From positions 27,209,919 to 27,273,918 of the forward strand of contig NW_026623050.1 in NCBI RefSeq assembly GCF_023065955.2: a stretch of DNA of 64,000 bases, written 5' to 3'. Source of the DNA: Ursus arctos (Eukaryota; Chordata; Mammalia; Carnivora; Ursidae). Positions 39,971 through 51,722 of this stretch are shown piece by piece (within the stretch, counting starts at the first letter, position 1; every line of letters starts with the position of its first letter). The translations under genes and the position numbers were made by a program. A model generated the notes under the pieces. The model was given only the letters and a program-made list of their open reading frames with translations, made no database searches and was not told where the DNA came from.

Positions 39971-41171
39971 TCTGGAGGGCCAACAGACCCTGTCTCACCC
40001 GCGGGACCCCATAGCAGGCCTGGCATGGGGATCACATTGTCGGGGGTACCTGGCTCACCCTCAAAGCTGTCAAACTGGACCCCTGTTCCTGCTATGAGGC
40101 CCAACTATGGGTCCAGAAGGCCACCCTGGAGGATGACATGATGGAGGAGCTGCGTGGTGAGGGCCAGTGGAGTGAATGGAGCCAGTCTGCGTGCTTCCCT
40201 CTCCCCAGAGCCCTCCCGAGGAGAAGCCCTCTGCGTCACACCGTCCCTCCCCTCACCCTCCTGGAACCCCCTCCCTGAGGCGGTCGTGCCCCAGTTGACC
40301 ACCCTCCCCTGGAGATCTGAGATTTTTGAGGAGGAAACAAACACCTGCCAAGCGTTGGGCTTCTTGGAACCTGTAGTAATTGTCTGTCATTAGGAGTGAG
40401 TGTGGCCGAAGGCGGCATGCTGGGCCTCTTCTTCCATCTCTGGAGCCCGGACACGGTCTCACCTCTCTGGGGAGGTCTGGGCTGACCCTTGTGACCTGCT
40501 AGGAAGGGTGACTGACCCCTAAGACCTTGCGGATGGAGGAGGTGAGGCCCAGGGGTGGGTGACTCATTTAGCAGGTGTGACACAACCCTGTGACCTATGA
40601 GAAAATTTCCACTGTGGCCCGGGGCACTCCTGTGGGGCTTTGCCATGTGGATTTGGAAGAACTTCCTGGTGCCAGGGAGGCTCACAACCCTGGGCCCTTC
40701 CTGCCCACAGGCTCCCTGATCTCACCTCAGGGGTGGCCCGACAGCAGCACCCTTGTGGCTGTGCCCGTCTTTCTGCTGCTGACCAGCCTGACCTACCTAC
40801 CTACCTCGTGTTCAAGTTTTCTACCTGGTCTGTAGCCAAGGGGTGCGTGTGCCTGTGTGTGAATGTGTTCGTGTGTGCGTGTGGGGGTGTGTGGTAGGTG
40901 GGGTATCCTGGGCCAAACCCGCCGTCCCTCCCTAGCATCTAGTCCTGGATGGGTGGGGGGTTTGAAACCTCTGCCCTGGACCTGTGGAGAGTTCCCCAGT
41001 TGTCAGGTGTGTTGGGGGCAGTAGGGCCCCAAAGAGGCTCAGAGGGATCCAATTTCTCTGGGACCGAGCCACCCAAGATCCTCATCTCCTGCCTCTGGAG
41101 GTGCTCTGTGGTTTGTTTGTTTATTTATTTATTTATTTGCCTGTCAATTTCCTCTTTTATTTTTTTCCTTT

Positions 41172-42838
41172 ATATTTTTTATAATAATATTTTTTATTAT
41201 GTTAGTCTCCATACACTACATCCCTATTTTTTGATGTAAAGTTCCACGATTCATTACTTGAGCATAACACCCAGTGGACCATGCAATATGTGCCCCCCCC
41301 AATACCCATCACCAGCCGATCCCATTCCCCCAACTCCTCCCCTCTGAAGCCCTCCGATTGTTTCTCAGCGTCCATAGTCTCTCATGCTTCATTCCCTGTT
41401 CTGATTACACCCCTTTCTTTATACCTTTCTTCCCCTACTGATCTTCCTAGTTCTTATGTTCCATAGATGAGAGAAATCATATAATTGTCTTTCTCTGCCT
41501 GACTTATTTCACTTAGCATTATCTCCTCCAGTGCCGTCCATGTTGCAGCAAATGTTGAGAACTCGTTCTTTCTGATAGCTGAGTAATATTCCACCGTATA
41601 TATGGACCACAACTTCTTAATTAAGTCATCTGTTGAAGGGCATCTTGGTTCCTTCCATGATTTAGCTATTGTGGACAAAGCTGCTATGAACATTGGGGTG
41701 CATATGGCCCTTCTCTTCACTACGTCTGTATCTTTGGGGTAAATACCCAGTATTGCAATGGCTGGATCATAGGGTAGCTCAATTTTTAACTTTTTAAGGG
41801 ACCTCCACACTGTTTTCCAGAGTGGCTGTACCAACTTGCATTCCCACCAACAATGTAGGAGGGATCCCCTTTCTCCACATCCTCCCCAACATTTGTTGTT
41901 TCTTGCCTTGTCTATTTTTGCCATTCTAACTGGCGTAAGGTGTTATCTCAGTGTGGTTTTGATTTGAATTTCCCTGATGGCTAATGATTTTCAACATGTT
42001 TTTCATGTCTGTTAGCCATTTGTATGTCTTCATTGGAAAAGTGTCTGTTCATATCTTCTGCCCATTTTATGATTTGTTTATTTGTTTCTCGCGTATTGAG
42101 TTTGAGAAGTTCTTTGTAGATCTTGGATACCAGTCCTTTATCTGTAGTGTCATTTGCAAACATATTCTCCCATTCCGTGGGCTGCCTCTTAGTTTTTTTG
42201 ACTGTTTCCTTGGCTGTGCAGAAGCTTTTTATCTTGATGAAGTCCCACAAGTTCATTTTATCTTTTGTTTCTCTTGCCTTTGGAGATGTGTCATGAAAAA
42301 GGTTGCTTTGGCCAATGTCGTAGAGGTTGCTGCCTATGTTCTCCTCTAGGATTCTGATGGATTCCTGTCTCACATCGAGGTCTTTCATCCATTTGGAGTT
42401 TATCTTTGTGTATGGTGTGAGAGAGTGGTCAAGTTTCATTCTTTTGCATGTAGCTGTCCAATTTTCCCAGCACCATTTATTGAAGAGACTGTCTTTTTTC
42501 CGCAGGATGTTTTTTCCTGCTTTATCAAAGATTAGTGGCCCAAAGAGCAGAGGGTCCATTTCTGGGTTCTCTATTCTGTTTCATTGGTCTATGTGTCTGT
42601 TTTTGTGCCAGTACCATGCTGTCTTTGTGATCACAGCTTTGTAGTACAGTTCGAAATCCGGCATTGTGATGCCCCCAGCTTTGTTTTTCCTTTTCAACAG
42701 TTCCTTGGCGATTCGGGGCATTTTCTGGTTCCATATAAATTTAAGGACTATTTCTTCCAGTTCTTTGAAAAATGTCCTTGGTATTTTGATCGGGATAGCA
42801 TTGAAAGTGTAGATTGCTCTGGGTAGCATGGACATTTT
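41172..42838 (-). mobile_element. 5'-truncated LINE-1 joined to the tail of the longer L1
   Basis: It carries the ORF2 C-terminal part (42835-41454 in three frames) and a 3' UTR ending in an A-rich tail at 41172. It is roughly 95% like the matching part of the longer L1. Its truncated 5' end (TGTCCATGCTACCC) directly follows that element's A-rich tail, which suggests insertion into the tail. It also marks the downstream limit of the IL9R-like relic. Confidence 0.88.
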
Positions 42839-44977
42839 TTTAAATGTTTTTTTATTACATTATGTTAGTCACCATACAGTACATCCCTGGTTTCTGATGG
42901 AATGTTCGATGATTCGTTAGTTGCGTATAACACCCAGTGCACCATGCAACATGTGCCTTCCTTACTACCCATCACCAGTCTATCCCATTCCCTCACCCTC
43001 CTCCCCTCTGAAGCCCTCTGATTGTTTCTCAGAGTCCATAGTCTCCCATGCATCATTCCCCTTTCTGATTACACCCCTTTCTTTATCCCTTCTCTTACCT
43101 ATCTCCCTAGTTCTTATGTTCCATAGATGAGAGAAATCATATGATAATTGTTTTTCTCTGCTTCACTTATTTCACTTAGCATTATCTCCTCCAGTGCCGT
43201 CCATGTTGTAGCAAATGTTGAGAACTCGTTCTTTCTGATAGCTGAGTAATATTCCATTGTATATATGGACCACAACTTCTTAATCCAGTCATCTGTTAAA
43301 GGGCATCTCGGTTCCTTCCACGATTTAGCTATTGTGGATAATTTTGCTATGAACATTGGGGTGCATATGGCCCTTCTCTTCACTACGTCTGTTTCTTTGG
43401 GTTAAATACCCAGTATTGCAATGGCTGGGTCATAGGGTAGCTCAATTTTTAACTTTTTAAGGGACCTCCACACTGTTTTCCAGAGTGGCTGTACCAACTT
43501 GCATTCCCACCAACAATGTAGGAGGGATCCCCTTTCTCCACATCCTCTCCAGCAATTGCTGTTTCTTGCCTTGTTAATTTTTGCCATTCTATCTGGCGTA
43601 ATGTGGTATCTTAGTGTGGTTTTGATTTGAATTTCCCTGATGGCTGATGATTTTGAACATTTTTTATGTGTCTGTTGGCCATTTGTATGTCCTCATTGGA
43701 AAAGTGTCTGTTCATATCTTCTGCCCATTTTATGATTTGTTTATTTGTTTCTTGCATATTGAGTTTGAGAAGTTCTTTGTAGATCTTGGATACCAGTCTT
43801 TTATCTGTAGCATCATTTGCCAATATATTCTCCCATTCGTGGGCTGCCTCTTAGTTTTTTTGATGTTTACTTGGCTGTGCAGAAGTTTTTTATCTTGATG
43901 AAGTCCCACAAGTTCATTTTATCTTTTGCTTCTCTTGCCTTTGGAGATGTGTCATGAAAAGGGTTGCTTTGGCTGATGTCGTAGAGGTCGTTGCCTATGT
44001 TCTCCTCTAGGATTCTGATGGATTCCTGTCTCACATCGAGGTCTTTCATCCATTTGGAGTTTATCTTTGTGTATGGTGTGAGAGAGTGGTCAAGTTTCAT
44101 TCTTTTGCATGTAGCTGTCCAATTTTCCCAGCACCATTTATTGAAGAGACTGTCTTTTTTCCGCAGGATGTTTTTTCCTGCTTTATCAAAGATTAGTTGC
44201 CCGAAGAGCCGAGGGTACATTTCTGGGTTCTCTATTCTGTTTCATTGGTCTATGTGTCTGTTTTTGTGCCAGTACCATGCTGTCTTTGTGATCACAGCTT
44301 TGTAGTACAGTTCGAAATCTGGCATTGTGATGCCCCAGCTTTGTTTTTCCTTTTCAACAGTTCCTTGGCGATTCGGGGCCTTTTCTGGTTCCATACGAAT
44401 TTAAGGACTTTTTGTTCCAGTTCCTTGAAAAATGTCATCGGTATTTTGACCAGGATAGCATTGAAAGTGTAGATTGCTCTGGGTAGCATGGACATTTTAA
44501 CTATGTTAATTCTTCCGATCCATGAGCATGGAATATTTTTCCATGTTTTTGTGTCTTCCTCAATGTCTTTCAAGAGTGATTTATAGTTTCTAGAATATAG
44601 GTCCTTTACATCTCTGGTTAAGTTAATTCCAAGGTAACCTATGGTTTTAAATGTATGGAATCCCTAATTTCTCGTTCTTCACGTTCATTATTCGTGTATA
44701 GAAATGCAAATGATTTCTGAGCATTAATTTTGTATCCCGCCACATTACTGAATTGCTCTATCACTTCTTATAGTTTGGGAGTGGATTCTTTTGGGTTTTC
44801 CATATAGAGTATCATGTCATCTGCGAAGAGAGACATTTTGACTTCTTCTTTGCCGATTTGGATACCTTTTATCCCTTTTCGTTTTCTGATTGCTGTTGCA
44901 AGGACTTCTAGTACTATGTTGAATAATAGTGGTGAGAGTGGGCATCCTTGTCGTGTTCCTGATCTTAAGGGAAAGGC

Positions 44978-46158
44978 TTACAGCTTTTCCCTGTTGAGAA
45001 TAATATTTGCTGTAGGCTTTTCATAGATGGTTTTTATGAGATTGAGAAATGTATCCTCTCTTCCTACACTCTGAAGGGTTTTAATCAGAAAACGATGCTG
45101 TGTTTTGTCAAATGATTTTTCTGCATCTATTGAGAGTGTCATATGATTTCTGAAATTTTGTTTCTGAATGAAATCTAAGACACTGATATATTTGCGAATG
45201 TTGTACCACCCCTGCATCCCAGGGATGAATCCCACTTGGTCATGATGGATAATCCTTTTAATGTACTGTTGGATTCTATTAGCCAGCATCTTGTTGAGGA
45301 TTTTGGCGTCCGTATTCATTAGGGAAATCGGTTTGTAATTTTCCTTTGTGATGGGGTCTTTGCCTGGTTTGGGGATCAAGGTAATATTGGCCTCATAGAA
45401 TGAGTTTGGTAGCTTTCCTTCTGTTTCTATTTTTTGAAATAGCTTTAGGAGAAGAGGTATATTTCTTTTTTGAATGTTTGGTAGAATTCCCCAGGAAAAC
45501 CATCTGGGCCTGGAGATTTATTTTTTGGAAGATTGTTTATCACTGACTCAATCTCTTCATAATTAATTGGCCTGTTTAAAAAATCAGTTTCTTCCTGTTT
45601 CAGTTTTGGTAGTTTATGGGTTTCCAGGAAGGCCTCCATCTCTTCCAGATTGCTTAATTTATTGGCATAGAGCTGTTGATAAAAGTTTCTAATACTCCTT
45701 CCAATTTCCTTGGTGTTTGTCATGACCTCTCCTTTTTCATTCATAATTTTATTGATTTGGGTCCTTTCTCTATTCTTTTGGAAAAGTCCTGCTAGATATC
45801 TGTCAATTTTATAGATTCTTTCAAAGAACCAGCTTCTAGTCCTGTTGATCTGCTCTACTGTACTCCTGGTTTCTAATTCATTGATTTCTGCTCTCATCTT
45901 GGTCAACTGCTTCCTCGTGCGTGGATTAGGCCTGTCCCTCTGGTGCTGTTCCAGCTTCTTGAGGTGAGAATAGAAAAACTGCATTTTAGATTTTTTTATT
46001 CTTTTGAGTGAGGCTTGGATGGCTATGTATTTCCCCCTTAGAACTGTCTTTGCAGTATCCCATAGGTTTTGGACTGTTGTATTTTCATTCTCATTGGTCT
46101 CCATAAATTGTTTAATTTGATTTTTGATTTCCTCGTTTGTCGAATCATTCCTGAGCAA
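44978..46158 (-). pseudogene. L1 ORF2 reverse-transcriptase domain remnant
   Basis: Frames 46158-45445 and 45379-44978 encode [35 protein letters not shown] and [17 protein letters not shown], which are reverse-transcriptase blocks. The catalytic [11 protein letters not shown] lies just beyond at about 44820. Internal frame breaks separate them. Confidence 0.88.
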
Positions 46159-46166
46159 GATGGTTC

Positions 46167-46922
46167 TTAGTCTCCAAGTGTTTGAGTTTCTTCCAAATTT
46201 TCCTTGTGGTTGAGTTCCAATTTCAGAGCGTTGTGGTCTGAGAATATGCAGGGGATAATTTCAATCTTTTGGTATCGTTTGAGACCTGTTTTGTGTCCCA
46301 GAACATGGTCTATTCTTGAGAATGTTCCATGGGCATTAGAATAGAATGAGTATTCTTTGGTTCTGGGGTGTAGTGTTCTATATATATCTAAGAGGTCCAA
46401 CTCGTCAAGTATGGCATTCAAAGCCTTTGATTCTTTGCTTAGTTTTTTCCAGGGTGTTCTGTCTATTTCTGATAGTGGGGTGTTGAGGTCCCCTACTATT
46501 AATGTATTTTTACCTATATGTCTCTTTATTCTGGTTAAGAGTTGGCTTGTGTATCTTGCTGCTCCCCTGTTGGGGGCATATATATTTATAATTGTCATAT
46601 CCACTTGTTGAATACTTCCTTTAAGAATAATATAGTGCCCTTCTGTGTCTCTAACTATAGTCTTTAATTTAAAATCCAATCTATCTGATATGAGAATTGC
46701 TACCCCAGCTTTCTTTTGAGGTCCATTTGCGTGAAAGATGGTACTCCATCCCCTTACTCTCAGTCTGAATGCATCTTTGGGTTCGAAATGAGTCTCTTGT
46801 AGACAGCAAATGGATGGGTCATTTCTTTTTATCCAATCTGCAACCCTGTGTCGTTTTATGGGAGCGTTCAAACCATTCACATTAGCGCTAAGAACTGAGA
46901 GATATGATTTTAATGATGCCAT
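46167..46922 (-). pseudogene. L1 ORF2 endonuclease domain remnant
   Basis: This 251-codon open stretch starts MASLKSYLSVLSANVNGLNA. It carries the APE-like endonuclease landmarks QETH, NIYAPN, GDLNTP, RIDHVLGH and SDHNAL. It is the best-preserved part of the element, but it ends at a frame break before the reverse transcriptase. A mobile-element remnant, not a host gene. Confidence 0.9.
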
Positions 46923-47512
46923 GTTGCCAGTAAAGTCTTTGTTTGTATTGGTTGTGACTTTCTTTTGTGTATCACTCTTGGGGCCTTTTTACCTTTATAT
47001 AACCCCCCTTAATATCTCCTGTAGGGCTGGTTTCGTGGTTACGAAATTGGTTAATGACTGGCGATTCTGAAATGTCTTTATTTCTCCATCAATTCTGAAT
47101 GACAGCCTTGCTGTATAGGGGATCCTTGGCTGCATGTTTTTCTCTGAAAGAGCTTTAAAAATGCTCCTCCAACCCTTTCTCTCATTCCAGGTCTGTGTAG
47201 ACAGGTCTGACGTAATTCTGATGTCTTTGCCTTGGTACGTGAGAAATTTCTTTGCCCTGGCCGCTTTCAGTACTGTATCCTTGGATCTAATATTTGCGAA
47301 ATGCACTATGACGTGACATGGCGTAGGTTTGTCGTGGTTGAGGTTGGGAGGGGTCCTCTCTGCCTCTTGGACACAAAAGTTTGTTTCCCTTGCTAGGTTA
47401 GGGAAGTGTTCAGCTACAATTTGTTTAAAATCTCTTCTAGACCTTTGTTTTTCTCCACCCCCTCGGGGATGCCAATGATCCTGACATGGGAACGTTTCAT
47501 TGAGTCAGTAAT

Positions 47513-49915
47513 CTCCCGTAACCTACATTCTTGGCGTTGGATTTTTTTAAGACCATCTTCTATTTTCATTTTTTTCTCTGGCTCATAGAATTTTTAATTT
47601 CTGCTAGATTCACTCTCACATCCACCCTTAGATAATCTATATTCTCATTAACATTTTCGTTAATACTTTTTTCAAGTCTACACATTATCTTGACCATTGT
47701 TAGTTTGAATTCCATTTCTGATAATTTGGTTACATCCATATGCATTAGTTCTGTGGCAGAGGCCATAGACTCATTGTCTTTTCTTTGCTGGGGGGGACTT
47801 CTCCTTCTCGTCATTCTGATGAGGAGAGGTTGCGGGGTTGTCCAGAGCCCAAATTATTGACCGGGACCCAGGCCGTGCACCCTTGTTTTATAGAGATCTT
47901 AGGAATGTGGGCTTCTTCTTTAAATATTTTATTTATTTATGTGGCAGAGAGACAACCAGCGAGAGATGGAACACAAGCAGGTGAGTGGGAGAGGAAGAAG
48001 CAGGCTCCCAGTGGAAGAGCCCGATGAGGGACTCCTTTCCGGAATGCTGGGATCACGCCCTGAGCCGAAATTGGACGCGTAATGACTGCACCACCCAGGC
48101 GCCCTGGGATGTGGGCTTCTTGATTTTTCAGCTTGCCTTCTGGGGGAGGGGCCTGCCGTGCTGATACTCAGGCAACCCTGTTTGAGTAGAGTCTTCATGT
48201 CCCCTGTGAGAGGGGATGGGGCTGGGCACACTGTGAGCCAGTATTTCCAGGCTTTTATTGTCTGGTGGCTTTCCCTGGCAGCTTGTTGTGCCTCTTCTGA
48301 GAGTCAGAGCAGCCACGGCTGAATCTCAGCCTCTGTCTCAGAACAGAGGGATCGCAGACCGTTCTCCACTGATGTTCTTGCCACTTTAACTCTGTTACTG
48401 TTGGTGCTGCTCAACCCTGCAGCGTCCTGGGATGTGCACCCCACACCCAGTGTCCCAGCGCTCACTTCCAGGGCCAGTGTGTCTCTGTCCTTTGTGTTTC
48501 TAACACTGCCAGCCACCAGCCGCCAGCAGCCCCCGCACATTCCGGAGCGCCCGGTCTCAGTCTGCTTCCAGTGAGCACACCGGAGTTCCGTGAGAAGTCT
48601 GGTAGCTCGTGCTCCCGGCTCACGTTCTCAGTCTGCTCTCTCGAGGGTGCCGGTCCGCAAGTCAGCCCGCTCCCCCGAGCAGGTGGCTACCGCTTCCCGG
48701 CGCCCGAACACGGCGGCTCCCTCCCCCTTCCATTTATCTTCAGATATCTATGCGCGTTTTCATGGCTCCCCGCTTCGTACCTCCCTGTAACCTACATTCT
48801 TGAGCATGGATTTTTTTGAGTCCAGATTCTATTTTAGCTTTTTCTTCTACTAACGCATCCTCCAATTCGCTGATACGTTCTTCTGCCTCATTCCCCCTGG
48901 CCGTCAAAGTATCTACTTTTGACTGCATTTGGCTCTAATAATTTTTAGTTTCTGCCAGATTCACTCTCATTTCCGCCCTTAGAGATTCTATATTCTCATT
49001 AACATTTTTGTTAATAGTTTTTTCAAGTCTACACATCATCATGACCTTTGTTACTCTGAATTCCATTTCTGATAATTTGGTTATATCCATATGCATTAGT
49101 TCTGTGGCAGAGACCACAGACTCATTGTCTTTTCTTTGCTGGGGGGGGATTTCTCCTTCTTGTCATTCTGATGAGGAGAGGTTATGGGGTTGTCCAGAGC
49201 CCAAATTATTGACCTGGACCTAGGCCGTGCGCCCTTGTTTTATAGGGATCTTAGGGATGTGGGCTTCTTGATTTTTCAGCCTGCCTTCTGGGGGAGGGGC
49301 CTGCTGCACCAATACTCAGGCAACCCTGTTTGGGTAGAGGCTCCATGCCCCCTGCGAGGGGCATGGGGATGGGCACCCTGTGAGCCGGTATTTCCAGGCT
49401 TTTGTTCTCTGGCGGCTTTCCCTGGCAGTTTGTTGTGCCTCTTCTGAGAGTCGGAGCAGCAGTGGCCGAAGCTCAGCCTCTGTCTCAGAACAGAGGGATA
49501 GCGGACCGTTCTCCACTTATGTTCTGGCCACTTTAACTCCGTTACTGTTCATGCTTTTCAACCCTGCAGTGTCCGGGGATGTGCTCCCCACACCCGGCGT
49601 CCCAGCCCTCACTTCCAGGGCCAGTGCCTCTCTGTCCTTTGTGTTTCTAATACGGCCAGCCTCCAGCCACCCCCGTGCACTCCCGAAGCTCCCGGTCTCA
49701 GTCTGGTTCCAGTGAGCACACCAGAGCTCCGTTTCAGTCTGGCGGTGTGCGTTTCCCGGGTCAGGGTCTCAGTTTGCTCTCTCACGGGTGCCGGTCCGCA
49801 AGTCCGCCTGCTCCCCCATGCAGGTGGCTACCGCTTCCTGGTACCCAAACACGGCAGCTCCCTCCCCCTTCCATTTATCTTCCAATATCTGTGTGCGGTT
49901 TCACGGCTCCCCGCT
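47513..49915 (-). repeat. Tandem duplication of L1 5' UTR plus ORF1 start
   Basis: Copy one is 47513-48783, including a SINE of about 200 bp. Copy two is 48784-49915. Both run from gtaacctacattcttg in ORF1 through the ORF1 start codon region into the GC-rich 5' UTR, ending near gcttcatacctc. The join at 48780-48790 has overlapping similarity (cctccc/gtaacc). The copies differ at roughly one base in ten by eye. Copy one lacks about 75 bp of the ORF1 coiled-coil region that copy two keeps (48810-48930). Confidence 0.85.
47920..48105 (-). mobile_element. CAN-SINE inserted in the L1 5' UTR
   Basis: Antisense tRNA-Lys-derived SINE flanked by the target duplication GGAATGTGGGCTTCTT (47904-47919) and GGGATGTGGGCTTCTT (48106-48121). 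Only copy one of the duplicated L1 segment carries it, so it landed after the duplication. Confidence 0.9.
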
Positions 49916-50137
49916 TCATACCTCAATACTCAGCGCTGGAGATGTTCATTTGTAGAGATCCAGATGTATCTTCCTGCATCTCAGACTGATTCCGTGGATG
50001 TTCAGGATGGCCTGGTGCCTATCCAGCTCGACTCAGGGGATCAGCTGAAAAAGGGGTCCCCTACTCCTCCGCCATCTTATCTCAAGCCTCTTGCTTTGGT
50101 ATTTTAAAACTCATATCCGAATCCAAGATCAAGCATG

Positions 50138-50258
50138 TTTTATTTTTTATCTTATTTTCTTTTTGTGCCCAGCAAGAGGCTTGAACTCGCAAGCCTGAGA
50201 TCAAGACCTGAGCTGTGATCAAGAGTCGGGCACTTAACAGACTGAGCCGCCCAAGCTC
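50138..50258 (-). mobile_element. CAN-SINE, short form
   Basis: Antisense copy with GAGGCTTGAACTCGCAAGCC and GACTGAGCCGCCCAAG, just beyond the 5' end of the antisense L1. Confidence 0.8.
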
Positions 50259-50584
50259 ACCTCCCAAGGTCATGTAGAGCTATACTTTTCACACCTTTGC
50301 GTTCAAAAATTTATGTGTGTGGACCATTTTGAGTAAATTTTTGTGTAATTTGTAAAGTCTGTGTTCACATCCCTTTTTTCCCCATGTGTTTTCTCATTGT
50401 TCTATCACCTTCTGTGGAACAGACTTTCCTTTCCTTATGAAGGTGCCTTGTCCCTTTGACGAATGAAGTGACTCTGTTGGCACGGCTCTATTTCTGTGCC
50501 GTCTGTGCTGTTCCTTTCATCTGTCTCTTCACCATGACCACATTCTCTTCACTACCTCACATTTATGCTGTCTTTGGTTCTTTC

Positions 50585-50783
50585 AAAGATTTTATTTATT
50601 TATTTTTGTGAGAGAGAGAGAGAGAGAGCGGACTCAAAAGAGCATGAGCGGGGTTAGGGGGGCAGAGGGAGAAGCAGACTTGCCTTGAACAGGGAGCCTG
50701 ATGTGGGACTCGATCCCAGGACCCCAGGGTCATGACCTGAGCCGAAGGCAGCCACTGAACCAACAGAGCCACCCAGGTGCCCT
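50585..50783 (-). mobile_element. CAN-SINE (long form)
   Basis: Antisense copy, AAGATTTTATTTATTTATTT to GAGCCACCCAGGTGCCC. Confidence 0.92.
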
Positions 50784-51000
50784 ATGCTAAGTCTTTGGAT
50801 CCACATACGAGGCCTTGAGTCTTATATTGGTTAGTCTTGGTTTAGAAATAGTTTGTTGATATTTTTGAGGGAATTTGACTGGGATTCCATTGAATCTGTA
50901 GATCAAGTTAGAAAGAATTGCCATCTTAACAATATTGAGTGCATTGCTCCTGGACAAGGAGTGTCTTTGCATTTATCTATGGTTTTTTTCTTAATGGAAG
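50784..51000 (-). mobile_element. Old LINE-1 ORF2 fragment
   Basis: Antisense, encoding part of the L1 segment read as IAILSNLIYRFNGIPVKFP. More diverged than the L1s at 41-50 kb. Confidence 0.7.
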
Positions 51001-51446
51001 TATTTTTATTTTATGTACAGTGAGTTGACATTAAGTGGGTATCTCAGATGTCTTCAGTTGAGGCAGGTATCCTGGATGACGTAGTCAAGGAGGTTCACTT
51101 AATCCAACTTACTGAAGCCAGTACTCTTTGAGGACCGACGGAAACATGGGCAGCACCTTTTGAGGTATTTCCAGATTAGACTGTGTGGGTTGGAGCAGAG
51201 GCAGAAGAAGGGAACCCTGGCCAAATTTCCTCACATGGCTCCGAGCTCCTGGTGACCCACCCTGCTCTCTCGGATGCACAGAGGCAAAAGGCACATTTAT
51301 TTATCTGTTGTTTGATTTCTCTCTTCTGTGTTTTCAGGTTTTGTGAATATTTTATGTATAAGATTTATACTTAAGAACCTTCATTTTTGTACTGTGATTT
51401 TTTTTTTCATTTCACATCCCAATTGTCCTATACATAATTGCTGATC

Positions 51447-51722
51447 ACCTCAGTCCACCGAGGCTGCTATCAAAATATCACAGACTTGGTGGCTTATAAA
51501 CAATAGAAATCTATTTCTCACAGTTCTGGAGGGTGCACGTCTGAGATGAGGGAGACTCTGGTGGCAGACTGCTTGTTTCATCCTCACTTGGAGGGAAGGC
51601 ACTGGGGTCTCATTTACAAGGAGACCTCACCCTTATAACCCAATCAACCGTTCTAACACCATCCCATTTTCATGAGGATTCTAACACATGAATTTGGGGG
51701 GAACAAAAACTTTCACAGCATC
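51447..51722 (-). mobile_element. MLT1-like LTR, antisense
   Basis: AGGCTGCTATCAAAATATCA, ACTTGGTGGCTTATAAACAA, TCTCACAGTTCTGGAGG and CACATGAATTTGGGGGG match reverse-complemented MaLR LTR. Confidence 0.65.

Larger units (their letters stand above)
38443..40840 (+). pseudogene. IL9R: Interleukin-9 receptor-like unprocessed pseudogene (partial)
   Basis: Exon-like blocks in gene order match IL9R from memory. 38443-38587 includes FTCLSNNILRLGCPW and PAPELSHGPSPWLLF. 38701-38878 includes VLVPSDTFTVTFHRS and GKEQVSLGDLYYLPWRH. 39429-39569 includes LDPPSGLQSN and LSYELAFKKQEEAWE. 40018-40200 includes GDHIVGGTWL, ATLEDDMMEEL and the WSEWS box at 40168-40182. 40711-40840 includes STLVAVPVFLLLTSLTYL, the membrane segment. 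Introns are kept, so it is not a retrocopy. Defects: a one-base loss near 38766-38771, altered cysteines (HRR and SEH for HKC and SEC), lost splice sites around the third block with a TGA at 39582, and a (CTAC)n slippage frameshift at 40791-40806. The signal-peptide and cytoplasmic exons were not found; an L1 starts at 41172. IL9R is a type I cytokine receptor partnering the common gamma chain. Confidence 0.88.
42845..50082 (-). mobile_element. Near-full-length LINE-1, antisense, with duplicated 5' segment
   Basis: The 5' end near 50082 reads AAGATGGCGGAGGAG on the minus strand, the YY1-type L1 start. It continues through a GC-rich 5' UTR, ORF1 (about 47814-46995), ORF2 (46922-43114) and a 3' UTR to an A-rich tail at 42845. 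ORF1 ends in a recognisable C-terminal domain (47306-46995). ORF2 shows an endonuclease domain (SANVNGLNAPIKRHRVADW, RIDHVLGHK) and a reverse transcriptase with FADD (about 44820). ORF2 is broken by frameshifts into at least eight frames, so the element is dead. Positions 47513-49915 are a tandem duplication, and a SINE sits in one copy. Confidence 0.9.

Noticed and set aside
38443..40840. Functional IL9R gene
   Set aside because: Frameshifts, lost splice sites and missing terminal exons make a working receptor impossible from this copy.
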